Of a stretch of DNA of 64,000 bases, positions 46,353 through 56,053 are shown in pieces. The stretch spans positions 52,324-116,323 of the forward strand of contig NZ_WXTX01000014.1 of the NCBI RefSeq assembly GCF_009848685.1, in the 5' to 3' direction. The notes below the pieces were generated by a model. The model was given only the letters and a program-made list of their open reading frames with translations, searched no databases and was not told the DNA's origin. The stretch is from Andreprevotia sp. IGB-42 (GTDB taxonomy: Bacteria > Pseudomonadota > Gammaproteobacteria > Burkholderiales > Chitinibacteraceae). The translations under genes were made by a program, and so were the position numbers. Position 1 is the first letter of the stretch. Each line of letters starts with the position of its first letter.

Positions 46353-47105
46353 ATGCTACAGCAGCTGCATTCGACAACCAGCAAAACACCCAGACGGCCC
46401 CTGTCCGTCGTACTGGCACGCCACGAAGATCAGGTGCGCTCAGCCCAGAAATTACGCTACAAGGTATTCGCCGAGGAAATGGGTGCCCGCCTGCCCAGCC
46501 GCGACGGCCGCATCGATCGCGACCTATTCGACCCCTATTGCGATCACCTGCTGGTGCAGGATGACGAAACTGGCGAAGTCGTCGGTACCTACCGCATCCT
46601 GCCGCCAACGCAGGCCAAGAAACTGGGCAGCTACTACTCCGACACCGAATTCGATCTGACCCGCCTTGCGCAACTGCGCCCGGAGCTGGTGGAAGTGGGC
46701 CGTTCCTGTGTGCACCCGGACTACCGTACCGGGGCCACCATCGCGCTGTTGTGGTCCGGCCTGGCCGACTACATGCAGGCACGCAACCATAGCTACCTGA
46801 TCGGCTGCGCCAGCGTATCGCTGATCGATGGCGGCCATCTGGCAGCCAGCCTGTACCGCAAGTTGGCCGACAAGCACCTGGGGCCGGTGGAATGGCGCGT
46901 GTTCCCGCGTTGCCCGCTCCCGCTGGCTGCGCTGAACCAGAAACTTGATGCCGAGGTACCGCCGCTGATCAAGGGCTACCTGCGCGCCGGTGCGATGATC
47001 TGCGGCGAGCCCGCGTGGGATCCCGATTTCAATACCGCAGATCTCTTCGTACTGCTACCGATGCAGAAAGTCGACGAGCGGTATGCAAAGCACTTTATCC
47101 GCTGA
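46353..47105 (+). CDS. olsB: OlsB-like GNAT-fold N-acyltransferase (ornithine lipid)
   Basis: A 250-residue acyltransferase of the hemolysin-like/OlsB family (GNAT fold): SAQKLRYKVFAEEMGA, FDPYCDHLLVQDDETGEVVGTYRILP, and VEVGRSCVHPDYRTGATIALLW. OlsB transfers a 3-hydroxyacyl chain from ACP to ornithine, giving lyso-ornithine lipid. The ATG has GGAGG 9 bases upstream. The Pho-box array in front and a lysophospholipid acyltransferase directly after support the assignment, which is by family and context rather than proven. Confidence 0.78.
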   Translation: MLQQLHSTTSKTPRRPLSVVLARHEDQVRSAQKLRYKVFAEEMGARLPSRDGRIDRDLFDPYCDHLLVQDDETGEVVGTYRILPPTQAKKLGSYYSDTEFDLTRLAQLRPELVEVGRSCVHPDYRTGATIALLWSGLADYMQARNHSYLIGCASVSLIDGGHLAASLYRKLADKHLGPVEWRVFPRCPLPLAALNQKLDAEVPPLIKGYLRAGAMICGEPAWDPDFNTADLFVLLPMQKVDERYAKHFIR

Positions 47106-47146
47106 TGTTTGGCAATAGCCACATAGCACGATGCCCACGGAGCGGC

Positions 47147-47152
47147 TAGAAT
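47147..47152 (+). promoter_or_regulatory. -10 element before the OlsA-like gene
   Basis: AGCGGCTAGAATCCGG contains TAGAAT, 45 bases before the ATG at 47197. The start at 47131 would lie upstream of it. No clear -35 is seen, so co-transcription from olsB is also possible. Confidence 0.35.
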
Positions 47153-47196
47153 CCGGGGAACTTTTCCTCTCCCTTCCGAGCCTGCCGCCTCCGGTT

Positions 47197-47976
47197 ATGC
47201 CTGTCTTCGTTCTGCGCCCCTACCGCCTCTGTCGCTTCCTGTTTCACGTATTGCGCGGCATGGCAACCGTGGCGTGGCGCTTTCCCGGGCTCGACCAGGC
47301 CGGCCGCGTTGCGCATATCCAGCGCTGGTCCACCCAGCTGACACGCATACTCGGCATCAGCGTGCGCGTGCAGGGCGTGGTACCGGGCGTTTACCCCGCC
47401 AATCACCTGCTGATCTCCAATCATATTTCCTGGCTGGATATCTTCGTGCTGAACGCGGTGACGGTATCGCGCTTCGTTGCCAAGGCAGAAATCCGCAACT
47501 GGCCCGTGGTGGGTCGCCTGTGCCTGGGGACCGGTACGCTGTTCATCGAACGCGAACGCAAGCGCGATACCGCACGGGTGGGTCAGGATATGCTGGCCGC
47601 GCTGCAGGCCGGCCACTGCCTGGCGGTATTCCCCGAGGGCACCACCAGTGATGGTCAGGCAGTACTGCCCTTCCGCTCGTCGCTACTGCAAGCTGCGGTG
47701 GACGGCAATACCACGCTGCAACCGGTTTACCTGCGCTACTGCAACGCGCAGGGCCAGCGTTGCGGACTTGCCGCGTACATCGACGACATCAGTATCGGCC
47801 GCTCGCTATGGCGCATCCTGGGCAACCGTGGTCTGACGGTGGAAATCAATTTCCTGTCCCCGCTATCGCCGGAACAGCAGGATCGCCGCAGTCTCACCCG
47901 CACCCTGGAAGCACGCATCCAGGCCGCGCACACCGCGCTGGATGCACATAACCGGCCTCACTCGCCGACGGACTGA
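47197..47976 (+). CDS. olsA: lysophospholipid acyltransferase family protein (OlsA-like)
   Basis: A 259-residue PlsC/AGPAT-family acyltransferase with an N-terminal membrane segment (FLFHVLRGMATVAWRF). The H-x4-D motif is NHISWLDIF and the second motif FPEGTTSDG. In the ornithine-lipid pathway OlsA adds the second acyl chain to the OlsB product. The ATG at 47197 is preferred to 47131 because a -10 element lies between them and homology starts here. Its last 19 bases overlap the end of convergent apaH. Confidence 0.75.
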   Translation: MPVFVLRPYRLCRFLFHVLRGMATVAWRFPGLDQAGRVAHIQRWSTQLTRILGISVRVQGVVPGVYPANHLLISNHISWLDIFVLNAVTVSRFVAKAEIRNWPVVGRLCLGTGTLFIERERKRDTARVGQDMLAALQAGHCLAVFPEGTTSDGQAVLPFRSSLLQAAVDGNTTLQPVYLRYCNAQGQRCGLAAYIDDISIGRSLWRILGNRGLTVEINFLSPLSPEQQDRRSLTRTLEARIQAAHTALDAHNRPHSPTD

Positions 47977-48779
47977 TATACCTGCTGCGCCGGAACCTGA
48001 AACAGCTGACCACTATCGAGATCGATCCCGGTCAGCGCACCACCCCAGATACAACCGGTATCGAGCGCGCAAACAGTGGCATCGTGATGCAGGCCCAGCG
48101 CCGACCAATGCCCACACACCACACGTGGGCCCGGTTGCCGCGCCGGCCAGTCGAACCACGGCAGCAAGCCGGCCGGTGCGTTGGCTATCTCGCCCTTGTA
48201 CTTGAGCTGCAATGCGCCATCGGCACCGACAAACCGCATGCGCGTCATTGCATTGATCACGAAACGCAGACGGTCCGTGCCACGCAACCCTTCGTCCCAA
48301 TGTGACGGCTGATTGCCATACATATCCGGCAAGAAAGTGCGCCAGTCCGGTCCGGCCAGCACCGCGGCCGCTTCGTCTGCCAGCGCCTGCGCCCGCGCCG
48401 GCGCCCAGCCCGGCCATACGCCGGCGTGTGCGATCAATGCGTCCGGCAAGGTGATCATCAGCGGCTGATGGCGCAGATAATCGACGAACGTATCGAGCTC
48501 CGGCGCGGCCAGCACGGCATCGAGCGTATCGCCGGCCTTCTGTTTAGCCAGCCCGGCCGCGACTGCCAACAGGTGCAGGTCATGATTGCCCAGCACGGTC
48601 CGCGCTGCCTGGCGGTGTTGCAGCATCCAGTGCAACATGCCGAGCGAATCCGGTCCGCGGTTGACGAGATCGCCGACCAGATAAACCGTATCCAACTCCG
48701 CATTGAAATCCATGCAGTCGAGCAACTGAGTAAATTCGGCAAAACATCCCTGCACATCGCCGATTGCATACCGCGCCAT
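47958..48779 (-). CDS. apaH: diadenosine tetraphosphatase (symmetrical)
   Basis: A 273-residue ApaH metallophosphatase hydrolysing Ap4A to two ADP. The metal motifs GDVQG, GDLVNRGPDS and GNHD are present; H-A and GHWS parts follow. The ATG at 48779 begins MARYAIGDVQG. It is convergent with and overlaps the acyltransferase gene by 19 bases, and divergent from the HDOD gene. Confidence 0.95.
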   Translation of the reverse strand: MARYAIGDVQGCFAEFTQLLDCMDFNAELDTVYLVGDLVNRGPDSLGMLHWMLQHRQAARTVLGNHDLHLLAVAAGLAKQKAGDTLDAVLAAPELDTFVDYLRHQPLMITLPDALIAHAGVWPGWAPARAQALADEAAAVLAGPDWRTFLPDMYGNQPSHWDEGLRGTDRLRFVINAMTRMRFVGADGALQLKYKGEIANAPAGLLPWFDWPARQPGPRVVCGHWSALGLHHDATVCALDTGCIWGGALTGIDLDSGQLFQVPAQQVYQSVGE

Positions 48780-48827
48780 AGGCAAACACCCACTACAATG
48801 AAATCACCGTTCTGATGAAGCCGCGTG

Positions 48828-49850
48828 ATGCTCAGCAGCCCCCTCCCCACCCGTACAGCCTGGATTGCACACTGGCAAACACTGGAACTGCCCGTGCTGC
48901 AGTATACGCTGGAACAAATGCATGCCCTCCATGGCAAAAGTGACGATATCGGTCTGAAAGATTTGGCGGCGCTGATCGAGCACGACGCACTGTTGACGCT
49001 GCGGGTGATCCGTTTCCTGCAGGAAAATCGCCATGTCAGCCAGATCACCGATGTCAGTACGGTCGACCGCGTACTGCTGATGATCGGTGTGGAAGGCTTT
49101 TTCAAGGAATTTGCAACCAGCGAGGCACTGGAGGCGCGTCTGAACGACTTTCCATCCGCACGCGAAGGGCTGCGCCGGGTGATGGCGCGCCATTACTTTG
49201 CCGCGCGGTTGGCATGCGCGATTGCCGACCAGCGCCACGACCTGGATCCGCTGGAAGTGAAAACTGCATCACTGCTCAGCGGCCTGGCAGAAATGCTGCT
49301 GTGGCTGTCCGCTCCGCAGCTCGCTACCACCATCATGCGCAATCAGCTGCAGCAACCCGCGCTGCGCAGCCGTGACGCGCAGATCGCCGTGATCGGCCTG
49401 CCACTGATCGAACTGCAGCTGGAGCTGGCAGCACGCTGGCACCTGCCCGAGCTGCTGACACACCTGATGGATGAGAAGCGCGCGGACGAGCCGCGCGTGC
49501 GCACGGTGAGCGTTGCTACCGCCTTGGCACGGCATCTGGCCACCGGCTGGCACAACGCCGCACTACCGGACGACTACCGCATGGTTGCCGACCTGCTGTC
49601 GTGCAGCCTGGATGATGCCTACCGCCTGGTGCTGCGCTGTGCGATCAACAGCGGGCATCAGTGGCAATGGTTCCATTGCCTGCCACCGATCAGCCAACGG
49701 CCGCTGGACGCAACGCCACCACCTCAAACACAGGACGGTGGCGAAGCGGCCGCAGCAACGAGCGACGCCACACCGGATGGCATGCCCGCGGCTGTCACAC
49801 CACCGGGTGACGAGCCATCCAGCGGAACGCCGCCGGCCACAGCCAAATAA
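48828..49850 (+). CDS. HDOD domain protein
   Basis: A 340-residue protein with an HDOD domain at about residues 15-220 (LPVLQYTLEQMHAL, LAALIEHDALLTLRVIRFLQE, LLSGLAEMLLWLSAP). HDOD domains lack phosphohydrolase residues and act in signalling. The C-terminal 55 residues are a Pro/Thr/Ala-rich unstructured tail. No GGDEF or EAL domain is attached. Start ATG at 48828; a GTG one codon earlier exists. Role unknown. Confidence 0.8.
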   Translation: MLSSPLPTRTAWIAHWQTLELPVLQYTLEQMHALHGKSDDIGLKDLAALIEHDALLTLRVIRFLQENRHVSQITDVSTVDRVLLMIGVEGFFKEFATSEALEARLNDFPSAREGLRRVMARHYFAARLACAIADQRHDLDPLEVKTASLLSGLAEMLLWLSAPQLATTIMRNQLQQPALRSRDAQIAVIGLPLIELQLELAARWHLPELLTHLMDEKRADEPRVRTVSVATALARHLATGWHNAALPDDYRMVADLLSCSLDDAYRLVLRCAINSGHQWQWFHCLPPISQRPLDATPPPQTQDGGEAAAATSDATPDGMPAAVTPPGDEPSSGTPPATAK

Positions 49851-49875
49851 AAAGGCCGGCATAAGCCGGCCTTTC
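49851..49875. terminator. bidirectional terminator between the HDOD gene and rplQ
   Basis: AAAGGCCGGC (49851-49860) pairs with GCCGGCCTTT (49865-49874). On the minus strand the T-run continues (TTTTTATTTGG), so it best serves rplQ. Confidence 0.88.
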
Positions 49876-49892
49876 TACTGTCATGAAACAGC

Positions 49893-50282
49893 TTATTCAG
49901 CTGCTTCAACCACTTCTGCATCTTCCGGACGGTCGATCAGTTCGACAAACGCCATCGGCGCGTTGTCGCCTGCGCGGAAACCGCACTTCAGGATACGGAG
50001 GTAGCCGCCGTTGCGGGCGGAATAACGCGGGCCAAGTACGTCGAACAGCTTGACGACGATCTCGCGATCGCGGGTGCGATCGAAGGCGAGACGACGGTTA
50101 GCCAGCGACGGTGCCTTGCCGAGGGTGATCAGCGGTTCTGCGACGCGGCGCAGTTCCTTTGCCTTCGGCAGCGTGGTTTTGATGACTTCGTGACGCAGAA
50201 GCGCATTGGCCAGGTTGCGGAGCAAAGCCTGGCGATGGCTCGACGTACGATTCAGTTTGCGATTGCCATTACGGTGACGCAT
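49893..50282 (-). CDS. rplQ: 50S ribosomal protein L17
   Basis: A 129-residue L17 beginning [17 protein letters not shown] with the usual [21 protein letters not shown] block. It ends the alpha operon, immediately after rpoA, and has an acidic tail ([10 protein letters not shown]). Confidence 0.97.
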   Translation of the reverse strand: MRHRNGNRKLNRTSSHRQALLRNLANALLRHEVIKTTLPKAKELRRVAEPLITLGKAPSLANRRLAFDRTRDREIVVKLFDVLGPRYSARNGGYLRILKCGFRAGDNAPMAFVELIDRPEDAEVVEAAE

Positions 50283-50307
50283 TTGTCAGTTCCTTTCCGT
50301 TGGCCGC

Positions 50308-51291
50308 TCAGGGCTTTTCCAAGCCGGCCGGCGGCCAGTTTTCGAGGCGCATACCCAGCGACAGGCCCTTCGAAGCCAGCACTTCCTTGATTTCGTTCAA
50401 GGACTTGCGGCCTAGATTCGGCGCCTTCAAGAGTTCAGTCTCGGTGCGCTGGATCAGATCCCCGATGTAATAGATGTTTTCGGCCTTCAGGCAGTTCGCC
50501 GAACGGACGGTCAGCTCGAGGTCGTCCACCGGACGCAGCAGGATCGGATCGATCTGCGGCGCTTGCGGCTTCTCTTCCTCAACCGGCGTACCTTCGAGAT
50601 CGGCGAACACAACCAGCTGATCCATCAGAATGCGTGCAGCTTGGCGCACGGCATCTTCCGGCGTCAGCACGCCGTTCGTTTCGATATCGAGGATCAGACG
50701 ATCCAGGTCGGTACGCTGTTCGACACGTGCGCTCTCAACGGCATAGCTGACGCGACGGATCGGGCTGAACGACGCATCCAGCTGAATGGTGCCGATGGTG
50801 CGGTTTTCGTCATTTGCAAGACGAACCGGCGCCGGCTGGTAACCACGGCCCTTTTCGACCTTGATTTCCACATTCAATTTGCCACCGGCGGAAAGATGGG
50901 CAATCACGTGATCCGGATTGACGATCTCTACATCGTGCGGCAGCTGGATGTCGCTGGCTTTGACCACGCCTTCGCCATCCTTCACCAGTGTCAGCGTCAC
51001 AGCCTCGCGGCCGTGCAGCTTGAGCACCACACCCTTCAGGTTCAACAGGATGTCGACCACGTCTTCCTGCACGCCATCCAGCGCGCTGTATTCGTGGACG
51101 ACACCGTCGATCTTGACTTCGGTAGGGGCAAAGCCCGGCATCGAAGACAAGAGGATGCGGCGCAAGGCGTTACCGAGCGTATGGCCGTAACCGCGCTCGA
51201 ACGGCTCCATCACCACCCGGGCTTGGGCAGCCGATTGAGCCTGCACGTCGATGATGCGCGGCTTGAGCAACTCATTAGCGAGGTTTTGCAT
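50308..51291 (-). CDS. rpoA: RNA polymerase alpha subunit
   Basis: A 327-residue alpha subunit. The N-domain dimerises ([23 protein letters not shown]); the C-domain (from about 250, [27 protein letters not shown]) binds UP elements and activators. It sits between rpsD and rplQ as in other proteobacteria. Confidence 0.98.
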   Translation of the reverse strand: MQNLANELLKPRIIDVQAQSAAQARVVMEPFERGYGHTLGNALRRILLSSMPGFAPTEVKIDGVVHEYSALDGVQEDVVDILLNLKGVVLKLHGREAVTLTLVKDGEGVVKASDIQLPHDVEIVNPDHVIAHLSAGGKLNVEIKVEKGRGYQPAPVRLANDENRTIGTIQLDASFSPIRRVSYAVESARVEQRTDLDRLILDIETNGVLTPEDAVRQAARILMDQLVVFADLEGTPVEEEKPQAPQIDPILLRPVDDLELTVRSANCLKAENIYYIGDLIQRTETELLKAPNLGRKSLNEIKEVLASKGLSLGMRLENWPPAGLEKP

Positions 51292-51328
51292 ATATTCAGT
51301 GATCCTTGGCCTGAGCGGGTTTTAGCAA

Positions 51329-51955
51329 TTACTTGGAATAGAATTCCACCACCAGCGATTCATTCAGATCGCTGGACAGGTCGGAACGCTCCGGCGTGCT
51401 CTTGAACACACCTTCCATCTTCTTGCTTTCAACCTGCACCCAACCCGGAAAACCATTACCTTCCGCGAGGGACAGGGCCTCAACTACACGAGCTTGCTTC
51501 TGTGCTTTTTCGCGCACGGAAACGACGTCACCAGCCTTCACCTGGAAGGATGCGATGTTGACGACCTTACCGTTGACGAGAATCGCCTTGTGCGACACCA
51601 GTTGGCGCGCTTCAGCACGAGTCGAACCGAAGCCCATACGATAAACGACGTTATCGAGACGGGATTCGAGCAACTTCAGCAGGTTCTCACCAGTCGAACC
51701 TTTACGGCGGCTGGCTTCTTCAAAATAACGGCGGAACTGACGTTCCAGCACGCCGTAGATACGACGGATCTTTTGCTTCTCACGCAGGTGAACACCGTAG
51801 TCGGAAAGACGCGGTTGTTTACCGTTAGCGCCATGCTGGCCTGGGGCTTGTTCCAGCTTGCACTTGCTATCGAGCGAGCGACGGGCGCTCTTCAGGAAAA
51901 GGTCAGTCCCTTCGCGGCGTGCGAGTTTGCACTTGGGTCCAATATAACGAGCCAT
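51329..51955 (-). CDS. rpsD: 30S ribosomal protein S4
   Basis: A 208-residue S4, [19 protein letters not shown], with the S4 RNA-binding domain ([35 protein letters not shown]). It lacks the four-cysteine zinc cluster (only C9 and C32). In the alpha operon of E. coli S4 represses translation of rpsM-rpsK-rpsD. Confidence 0.98.
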   Translation of the reverse strand: MARYIGPKCKLARREGTDLFLKSARRSLDSKCKLEQAPGQHGANGKQPRLSDYGVHLREKQKIRRIYGVLERQFRRYFEEASRRKGSTGENLLKLLESRLDNVVYRMGFGSTRAEARQLVSHKAILVNGKVVNIASFQVKAGDVVSVREKAQKQARVVEALSLAEGNGFPGWVQVESKKMEGVFKSTPERSDLSSDLNESLVVEFYSK

Positions 51956-51969
51956 GAATTACTCCGGGA

Positions 51970-52362
51970 TTAGATACGACGCTTTTTCGGCGGACGGCAG
52001 CCGTTGTGCGGCACAGGCGTCACATCCGAAATGCTGGTGATCTTGAAGCCGAGTGCGTTCAGAGCGCGCACAGCGGATTCACGACCCGGACCAGGACCCT
52101 TGATACGGACTTCAAGGTTCTTCACACCATATTCTTGGGCAACTTTACCAGCGTGCTCTGCAGCAACCTGTGCCGCAAAGGGTGTACTTTTCCGAGAGCC
52201 TTTAAAACCAGCACCGCCCGAGGTAGCCCAAGAAAGTGCATTGCCTTGGCGATCGGTGATGGTAATGATCGTGTTGTTGAAGGAAGCGTGCACATGCACG
52301 ATGCCTTCCGACACGCTCTTTTTGACTTTCTTGCGTACACGCACTGTGTTTGCTTTAGCCAT
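51970..52362 (-). CDS. rpsK: 30S ribosomal protein S11
   Basis: A 130-residue S11: [21 protein letters not shown] and [18 protein letters not shown], ending CRPPKKRRI. Part of the platform near the mRNA exit. Lies between rpsM and rpsD with short gaps. Confidence 0.98.
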   Translation of the reverse strand: MAKANTVRVRKKVKKSVSEGIVHVHASFNNTIITITDRQGNALSWATSGGAGFKGSRKSTPFAAQVAAEHAGKVAQEYGVKNLEVRIKGPGPGRESAVRALNALGFKITSISDVTPVPHNGCRPPKKRRI

Positions 52363-52391
52363 TTACATAAATCCTTTGATTACTTGCCGGC

Positions 52392-52754
52392 TTATTTCTT
52401 GCCAGCAATTGCCTTGCGCGGGCCCTTGCGGGTGCGGGCGTTGGTACGCGTGCGTTGACCGCGAACCGGCAGGCCTTTGCGATGACGGAAACCACGATAG
52501 CAACCAAGGTCCATAAGACGCTTGATGCTCATCGTCACTTCACGGCGCAAATCGCCTTCGACGGTAAACTTGCCAACTTCTTCACGCAGCTTGTCCAGCT
52601 CAGCTTCACTGAGATCCTTGACCTTCTTGTTCGGCGCAATGGCAGTAGCATCGCAAATCGCGTAAGCGCGAGTGCGGCCAATGCCAAAAATCGCCTGAAG
52701 GCCGATCACAGCATGCTGGTGATTGGGAATGTTAACCCCAGCAATACGGGCCAT
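52392..52754 (-). CDS. rpsM: 30S ribosomal protein S13
   Basis: A 120-residue S13, [19 protein letters not shown], ending in the basic [20 protein letters not shown] tail. It is the first gene of the usual alpha operon, here 60 bases after rpmJ. Confidence 0.98.
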   Translation of the reverse strand: MARIAGVNIPNHQHAVIGLQAIFGIGRTRAYAICDATAIAPNKKVKDLSEAELDKLREEVGKFTVEGDLRREVTMSIKRLMDLGCYRGFRHRKGLPVRGQRTRTNARTRKGPRKAIAGKK

Positions 52755-52814
52755 ACTTCTTTACCCCAGGTTAAAAAAGTTTTCGAGTATAACGCTAGTT
52801 GCCGATTAAAACAA

Positions 52815-52928
52815 TCAGCCTTGGCGTTGCTTGTGCCGCGGGTCGGTGCAGATCACGCGCACAACACGGTTGCGGCGAATGATTTTGCAGTTGCGGCAGA
52901 TTTTCTTGACCGATGCTTGAACTCTCAT
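52815..52928 (-). CDS. rpmJ: 50S ribosomal protein L36
   Basis: A 37-residue L36 ([19 protein letters not shown]..., ending RHKQRQG). C11, C14, C27 and H32 form the zinc site, so it is the zinc-type form. Stop TGA is at 52815-52817. It lies directly after the broken infA. A separate copy of such a small gene elsewhere cannot be judged here. Confidence 0.95.
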   Translation of the reverse strand: MRVQASVKKICRNCKIIRRNRVVRVICTDPRHKQRQG

Positions 52929-52965
52929 CGTCTTTCCTTTCAGTCAAAATGAAATCCCGGGAGGG

Positions 52966-53178
52966 TTACCTCGCCCGGAATACGATGCGCGCCTTGGTCA
53001 GAGATCGTAGAGGGTAAGCACTACGGTGACTTGCCGCCAGGAAAGATGCGCTTGCGGAGCAATCACGTCTTGCCGGCGATATGACCAAGAATCACATGCC
53101 CGTTTGGAGTTGCACCCGGTGGCCAAACCTGAAACACCGGGTACCGCTCATTGCATTTGAATGACGTTGCTTCGCCAC
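52966..53178 (-). pseudogene. infA: infA remnant (translation initiation factor IF-1), decayed
   Basis: The 213 bases between secY and rpmJ hold segments of infA in order, but in different frames. On the minus strand: GTG GCG AAG (53178, start region), then VIQMQ-like codons at 53151-53165, then G-H-V-I-L-G-H-I-A-G-K coded at 53069-53101 in another frame, then T-V-x-L-T-x-Y-D at about 53005-53025 in a third, and finally T-K-A-R-I-V-F-R-A-R-stop at 52966-52998 in yet another. Frame changes lie between each block (for example an extra CT in TACGATCTCTGACCAAG), a TGA follows AAGACG in the second block, and the start codon is GTG. The intact gene would need 219 bases. The position is the usual one for infA in betaproteobacteria. 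Confidence 0.88.
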
Positions 53179-53194
53179 ACGAAACACCTGCAGA

Positions 53195-54499
53195 TCAGCC
53201 CTTGAAATTGGCCTTCTTCAGCAAGCTTTCATACTGGTGCGACATCACGTATGACTGCATCTGTGCCATGAAATCCATGGTCACCACCACCAGAATCAGC
53301 AGCGATGTACCACCGAAGTAAAACGGCACGTTCCACTTCAGGATCAGAAACTCGGGAATCAGGCAGACCGTGGTGATGTAAACAGCACCGATCAGCGTCA
53401 GCTTGAGAATGAGTTTCTCGATATAACGCGCTGTATGCTCACCAGGACGATAGCCCGGGATCATCGCACCGCTCTTCTTCAGGTTATCTGCCGTTTCCTT
53501 GGGGTTGAAAACCAGGGCGGTATAGAAGTAACAGAAGAAGATGATTGCGGCAGCGTAGAACAGCACATACAGCGGCTGGCCCGGATGCAGCTTGTCGCCG
53601 ATGCTCTTCATCCAGCTGAAGCGATCAAGGTTGCCTGCAGTGGACAAGGCCATTGCCGGGAACAGGATGATCGACGAAGCGAAGATGGGCGGAATCACAC
53701 CGGCCATGTTCAACTTCAACGGCAGATGGGTACTTTGCGCCTGCTGGATGCGGTTGCCGACCTGGCGCTTGGCATAGTGCACGGGCACCTTGCGCTGACC
53801 ACGTTCGACAAACACCACCGCTGCAGTCAGCAAGATCACGCCAACGAACAATGCCAGCACCAGCAGTACCGGCAAAGCGCCCTGGTTAGCCAAGGTCAGC
53901 GTCTTGCCGATCGCAGCGGGCACACCGGCAGCAATACCGCTGCAGATCAGGATCGAGATCCCGTTGCCCAGACCACGCTCGGTGATCTGTTCACCCAGCC
54001 ACATCAGGAACATCGTACCCGTCACCAGCGTAACCACCGCGATGATGACAAACTGCGTATGCGGCACTGTCACCATTGCCGGCTGCTTGGCCAGCGACAA
54101 AGCCAGAACGGAACTCTGCACCGTAGCCAGCAATACAGTCGCATAACGCGTGTACTGCGTGATCTTGCGGCGACCAGCGTCCCCTTCCTTTTTCAGCTGC
54201 TTCAAGGTCGGGAATACTTCCGACGCAAGCTGCAAAATGATCGACGCCGAAATGTAAGGCATGATACCGATGGCAAACACGGTGGCACGCGACAGCGCGC
54301 CACCGGAGAACATGTTGAACATGTTCAACAGGCCCGCTCCATTCGAATCAAACAGCTTCAGCAGTTCATCTGTATTGATACCTGGAACCGGGATATGCGC
54401 GCCGATGCGATATACGATCAGCGCGCCTACCAGGAACCAGATCCGTTTCTTCAGATCTGCAAATTTGCTGCCTGCAGAAGCCAGAGCGGGGTTTGCCAC
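53195..54499 (-). CDS. secY: protein translocase subunit SecY
   Basis: A 434-residue SecY with ten predicted helices; it forms the translocon with SecE and SecG. Conserved [15 protein letters not shown] near the N-terminus, [14 protein letters not shown] in helix 2 and [31 protein letters not shown] in loop C5 are present. It starts with GTG at 54499, preceded by AAGGAA about 12 bases upstream. The gene downstream in the usual order, infA, is broken. Confidence 0.97.
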   Translation of the reverse strand: MANPALASAGSKFADLKKRIWFLVGALIVYRIGAHIPVPGINTDELLKLFDSNGAGLLNMFNMFSGGALSRATVFAIGIMPYISASIILQLASEVFPTLKQLKKEGDAGRRKITQYTRYATVLLATVQSSVLALSLAKQPAMVTVPHTQFVIIAVVTLVTGTMFLMWLGEQITERGLGNGISILICSGIAAGVPAAIGKTLTLANQGALPVLLVLALFVGVILLTAAVVFVERGQRKVPVHYAKRQVGNRIQQAQSTHLPLKLNMAGVIPPIFASSIILFPAMALSTAGNLDRFSWMKSIGDKLHPGQPLYVLFYAAAIIFFCYFYTALVFNPKETADNLKKSGAMIPGYRPGEHTARYIEKLILKLTLIGAVYITTVCLIPEFLILKWNVPFYFGGTSLLILVVVTMDFMAQMQSYVMSHQYESLLKKANFKG

Positions 54500-54526
54500 G
54501 TTATGCCCTATTCCTTCAAAAGCCGA

Positions 54527-54967
54527 TTAGTCGACGATGCTGCCGCCAGCTGCTTCGATCGCAGCACGTGCACCCTTGGTGGCAGCGATGCCCTTCAGCG
54601 TGACGGCGCGTTCGATCTTGCCGGACAGAATCACCTTGGCCTGGTTCGCGTGCTGCGAAACAAGACCAGCCTGCAGCAGAACCAGGAAGTCGATCTCGCT
54701 GACCGGCAACTTGCCCAGGTCCGACAGATTGACTTCAGCCGACTTGCCGGCTGCCAGCGACTTGAAACCGCGCTTCGGCAGGCGACGTTGCAGCGGCATC
54801 TGACCGCCTTCGAAGCCAACCTTGTGGAAGCCGCCAGTACGGGATTTCTGACCCTTGTGGCCGCGACCAGCGGTTTTACCCAGACCGGAGCCGATACCAC
54901 GGCCCACGCGCTTCTTGGCGTGAGTCGAGCCTTCGGCCGGCTTCAGATCATTCAGAACGAGAGACAT
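54527..54967 (-). CDS. rplO: 50S ribosomal protein L15
   Basis: A 146-residue L15, [22 protein letters not shown] and [24 protein letters not shown]. Starts [24 protein letters not shown]. Located between rpmD and secY, as usual. Confidence 0.98.
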   Translation of the reverse strand: MSLVLNDLKPAEGSTHAKKRVGRGIGSGLGKTAGRGHKGQKSRTGGFHKVGFEGGQMPLQRRLPKRGFKSLAAGKSAEVNLSDLGKLPVSEIDFLVLLQAGLVSQHANQAKVILSGKIERAVTLKGIAATKGARAAIEAAGGSIVD

Positions 54968-54969
54968 GA

Positions 54970-55155
54970 TTAGCCCTCCACTTTCAGCAGGTAGCTGATC
55001 TTGTTGATCATGCCGCGGTTTTCCGGGGTATCGATCACTTCAGCCGACGAGTTGAGTTTCCGCAAGCCCAGGCCACGTGCCGAAGCTTTGTGGCTTTCCA
55101 GGCGACCGATCAGGCTCTTGACGAGCGTGACCTTGATCTTCTTGGAATCAGACAT
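54970..55155 (-). CDS. rpmD: 50S ribosomal protein L30
   Basis: A 61-residue L30, [28 protein letters not shown]. Its ATG overlaps the rpsE stop codon (TAATG), so translation is coupled. Confidence 0.97.
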   Translation of the reverse strand: MSDSKKIKVTLVKSLIGRLESHKASARGLGLRKLNSSAEVIDTPENRGMINKISYLLKVEG

Positions 55156-55667
55156 TACGCATCCCCCAGAATTTCTTCGACGGACTTGCCACGCTTGGCC
55201 GCGATGTCGCCTGCGGTGTACAGCTTGGAAAGGCCGTCCAGCGTTGCGCGAACAACGTTGTACGGGTTGGTCGAGCCGTGGATCTTGGCGGAGACGTTAT
55301 GCACGCCACACACTTCGAACACAGCGCGCATCGGGCCACCAGCAATGATGCCGGTACCTTCCGGAGCCGGCTGCATGAACACGGTGGTCGCGCCATGCTT
55401 GCCGATTACGGTGTGCGGTACGGTACCGTTCTTCAACGGCGCCTTGAACATCTTCTTGCGTGCTTCTTCCAGAGCCTTCTGCACGGCGACCGGAACTTCC
55501 TTCGCCTTGCCCTTGCCCATGCCAACGCCGCCATCGCCATCACCGACCACGGTCAGTGCAGCGAAGCCCATGATACGACCGCCCTTGACGACTTTGGTGA
55601 CGCGGTTAACGCCAACCATCTTCTCGCGAAGGCCGTCCGTACGATCTTCTACTTCATTTCTAGCCAT
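55155..55667 (-). CDS. rpsE: 30S ribosomal protein S5
   Basis: A 170-residue S5: [40 protein letters not shown] and the [26 protein letters not shown] block. Involved in decoding accuracy and helicase activity at the entry site. Confidence 0.98.
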   Translation of the reverse strand: MARNEVEDRTDGLREKMVGVNRVTKVVKGGRIMGFAALTVVGDGDGGVGMGKGKAKEVPVAVQKALEEARKKMFKAPLKNGTVPHTVIGKHGATTVFMQPAPEGTGIIAGGPMRAVFEVCGVHNVSAKIHGSTNPYNVVRATLDGLSKLYTAGDIAAKRGKSVEEILGDA

Positions 55668-55686
55668 GTTGTAGCTCCAAGCTCAA

Positions 55687-56040
55687 TTAGAAGACGAGGC
55701 CGCCTTCACGAGCCGCGTCAGCCAGAGCCTTCACGCGACCGTGATAGTGGAAACCGGAACGATCGAACGCCACTTCCTTGACGCCGGCTGCGGCTGCTTT
55801 TTCAGCAATACGCTTGCCAACCAGGGTTGCTGCATCGACGTTGCCGCCATTCTTGATTTGACCACGCACTTCAGCCTCGAGGCTGGAAGCGGTTGCCAAC
55901 ACCTTGCCGCCGGTCGCATCGATGACCTGGGCGTAGATGTGGCTGTTGGTCCGGTGCACCGAAAGGCGCACCACCTTGAGCTCCGCAATCTTGGCACGGG
56001 TTTTACGTGCACGACGGAGTCGGGTTTCATTCTTGTCCAT
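55687..56040 (-). CDS. rplR: 50S ribosomal protein L18
   Basis: A 117-residue L18, [17 protein letters not shown] and [26 protein letters not shown]. Binds 5S rRNA with L5. Confidence 0.98.
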   Translation of the reverse strand: MDKNETRLRRARKTRAKIAELKVVRLSVHRTNSHIYAQVIDATGGKVLATASSLEAEVRGQIKNGGNVDAATLVGKRIAEKAAAAGVKEVAFDRSGFHYHGRVKALADAAREGGLVF

Positions 56041-56053
56041 GATTCAGCCTCGA

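Noticed and set aside
53435..54973. A 512-codon antisense frame opposite secY and rplO
   Set aside because: Histidine/glutamine/arginine-rich translation typical of antisense to GC-rich genes; no start signal.
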